Assembly (NCBI RefSeq): GCF_964273065.1
Contig: NZ_OZ186815.1
Span: 2,914,001-2,978,000 of the forward strand
Reading direction: 5' to 3'
Origin: Nocardiopsis dassonvillei_B
GTDB taxonomy: Bacteria; Actinomycetota; Actinomycetes; Streptosporangiales; Streptosporangiaceae
DNA: 64,000 nucleotides
Shown piece after piece: positions 60,156 through 64,000 of this stretch. The translations under genes and the position numbers were made by a program. The notes beneath the pieces were generated by a model that saw only the letters and a program-made list of their open reading frames with translations, had not been told where the DNA came from and made no database searches. Each line of letters starts with the position of its first letter. Position 1 is the stretch's first letter.

Positions 60156-61447
60156 CGGTCCACGCCTCCCATCACCGGGTCGATACTGGCCACGGCCGCG
60201 ATCACGTCCGCCACCGTGCCGCCCTCGCACATGGCGGCGACGGCCTGGAGGTGGGTGAAGGAGGGGTCGCGGAAGTGCACGCGGTAGGGGCGGGTGCCCC
60301 CGTCGCTGACCGCGTAGCACCCGAGCTCGCCCTTGGCGCTCTCGACGGCCGCGTAGGCCTGGCCCGCCGGGACCCGGAAGCCCTCGGTGACCAGCTTGAA
60401 GTGGTGGATGAGCGCTTCCATGGAGCTGCTCATGATGTGCGCGATGTGGTCGGGCGAGTTGCCCATGCCGTCCGGCCCCAGGGCCAGCTTGGCGGGCCAG
60501 CCGATCTTGGCGTCCTCGATCATCACCGGGCCCGGCTCCAGCTTGTCCAGGCACTGTTCGACGATCTTGAGGCTCTCCTCCATCTCGGCGATGCGCACCC
60601 GGTAGCGGGCGTAGACGTCGCCTCCGTCGGAGACGGGGATGTCGAACTCGTAGCCCTCGTAGCCGCAGTAGGGCTTGGCCTTGCGCAGGTCGTAGGCCAG
60701 GCCCGAGGCCCGCAGCAGCGGGCCGGTGACGCCCAGGGCCATGCAGCCCGGCAGGTTGAGGTAGGCGACGTCCTTGGTGCGGGCCAGGTAGACCGGGTTC
60801 TCGTCGAGGAGCTTGCGCATGATCCCGATGCGCCCGGGCATCTCCTTGAGGAGCTCGCGCACCTTGCCGACCGCGCCGGGCGGCAGGTCCTGGGCGACCC
60901 CGCCGGGGCGGACGTAGGCGTGGTTCATCCGCAGGCCGGTGACGAGCTCGAAGATGTCCAGGATCATCTCGCGGTCACGGAAGCCGTTGGTCATGACGGT
61001 GGTGGCGCCCAGCTCCATGCCGAACGTCGCCATCGCCACGAAGTGCGAGGCCATCCGGTTGAGCTCCATCATCATCACGCGGATGACGTTGGCGCGGTCC
61101 GGGATCCGGTCCTCGATGCCCAGCAGCTTCTCGACCGCCAGGCAGTACGCCGTCTCGTTGAAGAGCGGCGTCAGGTAGTCCATGCGGGTGACGAACGTGG
61201 TGCCCTGCGTCCACGTCCGGTATTCCATGTTCTTCTCGATGCCCGTGTGCAGGTAGCCGATGGCGACCCGGGCCTCGGTGCAGGTCTCGCCGTCCAGGGT
61301 GAGGATGAGGCGGAGCACGCCGTGGGTGGACGGGTGCTGGGGCCCCATGTTGACGACGAGGCGCTCGGCGCTGGTGGCCTGGGCCTTCTCGATGACATCG
61401 TCCCAGTCGCCGCCGGAGGCGTCGATGTAGTCCTCGGTGACGGTCAT
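60152..61447 (-). CDS. nuoD: NADH-quinone oxidoreductase subunit D
   Basis: A 431-residue 49-kDa-type subunit forming the quinone pocket. Typical: MGPQHPSTHGVLRL, HTGIEKNMEYRTW, PGGVAQDLPPGAVGK and AKGELGCYAVSDGG. ATG 61447, 106 bp after nuoC; the gap shows no gene. Separate nuoC and nuoD are the rule in actinobacteria. Confidence 0.97.
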   Translation of the reverse strand: MTVTEDYIDASGGDWDDVIEKAQATSAERLVVNMGPQHPSTHGVLRLILTLDGETCTEARVAIGYLHTGIEKNMEYRTWTQGTTFVTRMDYLTPLFNETAYCLAVEKLLGIEDRIPDRANVIRVMMMELNRMASHFVAMATFGMELGATTVMTNGFRDREMILDIFELVTGLRMNHAYVRPGGVAQDLPPGAVGKVRELLKEMPGRIGIMRKLLDENPVYLARTKDVAYLNLPGCMALGVTGPLLRASGLAYDLRKAKPYCGYEGYEFDIPVSDGGDVYARYRVRIAEMEESLKIVEQCLDKLEPGPVMIEDAKIGWPAKLALGPDGMGNSPDHIAHIMSSSMEALIHHFKLVTEGFRVPAGQAYAAVESAKGELGCYAVSDGGTRPYRVHFRDPSFTHLQAVAAMCEGGTVADVIAAVASIDPVMGGVDR

Positions 61448-61553
61448 GCCGTGCCTCCCTTCCGGTGGTTGCTGGGCCGGGGAGCCGGTCGGCCGTGGGC
61501 CGCCCGTCGGGGGCGGCCGTGGGCGACGGGCGGGCGGTGGGTGACGAGCGGGC

Positions 61554-62294
61554 TCACGTGTACGACCTCCGCTGGTCGGGCGGGGGCACGGTGGCGCCCC
61601 GGTACTCGACGGGGATGCCGCCCAGCGGGTAGTCCTTGCGCTGCGGGTGGCCGTGCCAGTCGTCGGGCATCTGGATGCGGGTGAGCGCCGGGTGGCCGTC
61701 GAAGACGATCCCGAAGAAGTCCCAGGCCTCGCGCTCGTGCCAGTCGTTGGTCGGGTAGACCGAGACGACCGACGGGATGTGCCGGTCGGTGTCCGGACAG
61801 GTGGTGGTCACCCGGATCGCGCTGTTGTGCGTGATCGATCGGAGCTGGTAGACGGCGTGCAGCTCCCGCCCCACCTGGTCCGGGAAGTGGACGCCGGTCA
61901 CCCCCAGGCACAGCTCGTAGCGCAGGGACGGGTCGTCGCGCAGGATGCGGAACAGCTCGGGCAGGGACTCGCGGCGCACGTGGAAGGTGAGCTCCCCGCG
62001 GGAGACCTCCACCCGCTCCACCACTCCGGCGGAGTCGCCCAGGGCGGCCTCCAGGTCGTCGGCCACCCGGTCGAAGTCGGCGGTGCGCGGGTCGTCCGGG
62101 TCGGTGAAGGGCCGCTGCGAGGAGACGGGGGCGCTGCCCCGCACCTGGAGCCGCCCGAACCCGGAGGTGTCCCCGGTGGTGGTCGTGCCGAACATGCCGG
62201 TGCGCCTGATCGGCGCGGCCAGGCGCTCCTCGCCCAGCTTGTCGGGGAGGCGCGCGGCCTCCTCGTCTCGTTCGCGCTCTTGGTCGGTGCTCAT
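61554..62294 (-). CDS. nuoC: NADH-quinone oxidoreductase subunit C
   Basis: A 246-residue 30-kDa-type subunit. ELCLGVTGVHFPD, LRSITHNSAIRVTTTCPD and NDWHEREAWDFFGIVFDGHP are typical. The first ~70 residues are a charged, Gly/Thr-rich extension (GMFGTTTTGDTSGF) also seen in relatives. One base separates it from nuoB. Confidence 0.95.
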   Translation of the reverse strand: MSTDQERERDEEAARLPDKLGEERLAAPIRRTGMFGTTTTGDTSGFGRLQVRGSAPVSSQRPFTDPDDPRTADFDRVADDLEAALGDSAGVVERVEVSRGELTFHVRRESLPELFRILRDDPSLRYELCLGVTGVHFPDQVGRELHAVYQLRSITHNSAIRVTTTCPDTDRHIPSVVSVYPTNDWHEREAWDFFGIVFDGHPALTRIQMPDDWHGHPQRKDYPLGGIPVEYRGATVPPPDQRRSYT

Positions 62295-62295
62295 G

Positions 62296-62841
62296 TCAGT
62301 CCTTGCTCACCAGGGGAAGCGACCGGCGGAGCATGCGCTCCTCGGTCTCGGTGATCTCCTGCTCGCGGTGCGCGCCGAGCTTGGTGTTCTGCACCTTGTC
62401 GTGCAGCTTGAGCACCGCGTCCAGGAACATCTCGGGTCGGGGCGGGCAGCCCGGCAGGTAGATGTCGACCGGGACGATGTGGTCCACGCCCTGGACGATC
62501 GCGTAGTTGTTGAACATGCCGCCGCTGGAGGCGCACACGCCCATCGCGATGACCCACTTGGGCTCGGGCATCTGGTCGTAGATCTGGCGCAGGACGGGTG
62601 CCATCTTCTGGCTCACCCGCCCGGCGACGACCATGAGGTCGGCCTGGCGCGGGGTGGCGCCGAACTTCTCCATGCCGAACCGGGCCAGGTCGTAGTGGGG
62701 GCCGCCGACGGCCATCATCTCGATGGCGCAGCAGGCCAGGCCGAACGTCGCGGGCCACATCGAGCTCTTGCGGGCGAGGCCGACGACCTGTTCGACGGTT
62801 CCGAGCAGGACGCCGCTGGGCAGTTTCTCTTCGAGTCCCAT
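62296..62841 (-). CDS. nuoB: NADH-quinone oxidoreductase subunit B
   Basis: A 181-residue subunit carrying cluster N2. Ligands are the tandem pair in GLACCAIEM plus VCASSGG and LPGCPPRPE. ATG 62841; the 64-bp gap to nuoA shows no gene. Confidence 0.97.
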   Translation of the reverse strand: MGLEEKLPSGVLLGTVEQVVGLARKSSMWPATFGLACCAIEMMAVGGPHYDLARFGMEKFGATPRQADLMVVAGRVSQKMAPVLRQIYDQMPEPKWVIAMGVCASSGGMFNNYAIVQGVDHIVPVDIYLPGCPPRPEMFLDAVLKLHDKVQNTKLGAHREQEITETEERMLRRSLPLVSKD

Positions 62842-62905
62842 CAGCTGCGGACCTCCTCCGGACGGGGCTGCGGGGTGCGGACGCGGGGTGCGGGGGGTCG
62901 CGGGG

Positions 62906-63265
62906 TCAGTCCCATTCCAGGCCCCCGCGGCGCCACTCGTAGGCGTAGGCGATGGACACGTTCACCAGGAAGAGGACGATCGCGATCAGCCCGAACCAGC
63001 CGAGGGCGTCGAAGTGCACCGCCCAGGGGATGAGGAAGATGATCTCGATGTCGAAGATGATGAACATCATCGCCGTCAGGTAGTACTTGACGGTGAAACG
63101 GCCGCCGCCGGCGGGCTGCGGAGTGGGCTCGATGCCGCACTCGTAGGCCTGCATCTTGGCGCGGTTGTAGCGCTTGGGTCCCAGCAGCGCCCCGGCGACC
63201 ATGGACACCACGACGAACGCGGCGCCGATCCCGCCGAGCACGAAAATCGGTGCGTAGAGCTCCAC
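62906..63265 (-). CDS. nuoA: NADH-quinone oxidoreductase subunit A
   Basis: A 119-residue three-helix subunit; the loop YECGIEP and helix ALTAMMFIIFDIEIIFLIPWA-type segment (FIIFDIEIIFLIPWAV) are diagnostic. GTG 63265 has GGAGGG just upstream. It is the first nuo gene; the upstream gap has a CRP-like site. Confidence 0.96.
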   Translation of the reverse strand: MELYAPIFVLGGIGAAFVVVSMVAGALLGPKRYNRAKMQAYECGIEPTPQPAGGGRFTVKYYLTAMMFIIFDIEIIFLIPWAVHFDALGWFGLIAIVLFLVNVSIAYAYEWRRGGLEWD

Positions 63266-63313
63266 CGGTCACCCTCCTTCCGGCTGTTCGGCGCGGGCAC
63301 GGGGCGTCGCGCT

Positions 63314-63329
63314 TGTGATTGCTTTCACT
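63314..63329. promoter_or_regulatory. CRP/GlxR-like operator upstream of nuoA
   Basis: TGTGA-N6-TCACT (63314-63329) matches nine of ten specified bases of the CRP consensus TGTGA-N6-TCACA, about 50 bp upstream of the nuoA start. Actinobacterial Crp/GlxR proteins bind this motif and often control respiration genes. Confidence 0.55.
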
Positions 63330-63402
63330 TGTGCGGGCTCTTCTCTGATCCGTCCCGGCCCCGGTCACGGCTGCGGGCGGCCGCGCCGGGGCGCGGGGCC
63401 GC

Positions 63403-64000
63403 TTACGCCGCGGGGGCGATCCTGGACAGGCCGTTGATGACCCTGTCCATGGCGTCGCCCTGCGTGGGTTCGGTGAGGTTGGCGAGCATCTTCAGCGCGA
63501 ACTTCATGAGGGTGCGCTGGCGCAGGCCGTACTTGGTGGCGTACTTCATGAACTCGGGCTGGCCGATCATCTTCACGAAGTAGCGGCCCAGCGTGTAGTA
63601 GCCGCCGTAGGTGTCGGCGAGGACCTGCGGGTAGCGCAGCAGGGCGCGCTCGCGGGTCTGCTGGGTGGAGCGCCCGTGCGCCTGCACGATCACGTCGGCG
63701 GCGATGTTCCCCGCCTCCATGGCGTAGGCGATGCCCTCGCCGTTGAAGGGGTTGACCATGCCCCCCGCGTCGCCCACGAGCATGAGGCCGCGCGAGTAGT
63801 GCGGTACGCGGTTGAAGCCCATCGGCAGGGCGGCACCGCGGATCGGGGTGGTCTGGTTCTCCTCGGTGAAGCCCCACTCCGGCGGCATGGAGTCGGTCCA
63901 GCGGCGCAGCAGCCTGCGGTAGTCGACGTCCTGGAAGGAGGCGGTGGAGTTGAGGATGCCCAGGCCGACGTTGCTGGTGCCGTCGCCGACGCCGAAGATC
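63403..64000 (-). CDS. Geranylgeranyl reductase family protein, 5' partial
   Basis: C-terminal 198 residues of an FAD enzyme whose start lies beyond the window. SRGLMLVGDAGGMVNPFNGEGIAYAMEAG is the typical FAD-binding segment of the geranylgeranyl reductase/MenJ family; an upstream IFGVGDGTSNVGLGIL is also typical. It would saturate isoprenoid double bonds, probably in menaquinone, which matches its place beside nuo and, further on, the polyprenyl synthase. It lies 137 bp from nuoA on the same strand. Confidence 0.9.
   Translation of the reverse strand, partial: IFGVGDGTSNVGLGILNSTASFQDVDYRRLLRRWTDSMPPEWGFTEENQTTPIRGAALPMGFNRVPHYSRGLMLVGDAGGMVNPFNGEGIAYAMEAGNIAADVIVQAHGRSTQQTRERALLRYPQVLADTYGGYYTLGRYFVKMIGQPEFMKYATKYGLRQRTLMKFALKMLANLTEPTQGDAMDRVINGLSRIAPAA

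Noticed and set aside
1..64000. Insertion sequences, prophage or secondary-metabolite cluster
   Set aside because: I found no transposase, integrase, phage structural gene, PKS/NRPS module or terminal inverted repeats.

Overview
The window reads as core chromosome of a very GC-rich actinomycete. GTG starts and GTGA/TGATG overlaps are common, the nuo operon is of the 14-gene separate nuoC/nuoD type, and there are MaoC-type hadA/hadB genes, an ECF41 sigma factor, DUF4333 lipoproteins and small two-cysteine secreted peptides. A Streptosporangiales/Nocardiopsidaceae host is my guess from the overall look, not something I could test. The order (aspC, add, murB, hadB, hadA, rpmG, tRNA-Met/Thr ... 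tRNA-Tyr, yajQ, htpX, korAB ... nuo) resembles the central Streptomyces chromosome as I remember it.

Layout. 1-2120: end of a class I aminotransferase and an adenosine deaminase. 2127-2919: a GDT1-family cation transporter preceded by what looks like a complete yybP-ykoY manganese riboswitch. 3184-5873: murB, hadB, hadA, rpmG, tRNA-Met and tRNA-Thr, all on the minus strand. 6127-15828: an accessory block with a Rad50-like ATPase and a Wadjet-type SMC operon. The operon has jetC and jetB, a jetA that lacks its N-terminal half but has a long proline-rich tail, and no jetD nuclease in the window. 15974-17703: a lipoprotein and four tandem small secreted proteins. This whole block lies between tRNA-Thr and the 3' end of tRNA-Tyr, the interval that (from memory) holds SLP1 in Streptomyces coelicolor.

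18126-23383: tRNA-Tyr, yajQ, htpX and korAB. 23609-28671: an SDR protein, a glutamine/tyrosine-rich repeat protein, two duplicated 70-residue secreted peptides, a GNAT acetyltransferase, and an ECF41 sigma factor with its own recognisable promoter followed by an FAD oxidoreductase. 28973-34875: a CitA/CitB-type two-component system divergent from a tctCBA tricarboxylate transporter, which it probably controls. 35029-45894: a mixed region with a DUF4333 lipoprotein, a VOC protein, an aldo/keto reductase divergent from an HxlR regulator over a perfect palindrome, a CNBD-flavoprotein, a Uma2-like relic, an HNH endonuclease of the phosphorothioate-binding kind, RarD, and two exported low-complexity proteins.

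46067-64000: a long-chain polyprenyl diphosphate synthase, the complete nuoA-N operon on the minus strand, and the start of a geranylgeranyl-reductase-family protein. Together these suggest a menaquinone/complex I respiratory cluster: the synthase would make the menaquinone side chain, the reductase would saturate it, and complex I would reduce the quinone. A CRP/GlxR-like site lies upstream of nuoA.

The most interesting items are the reduced Wadjet-like locus with its neighbouring Rad50-like ATPase, the manganese riboswitch with a mutually exclusive hairpin, and the two families of small secreted two-cysteine peptides.
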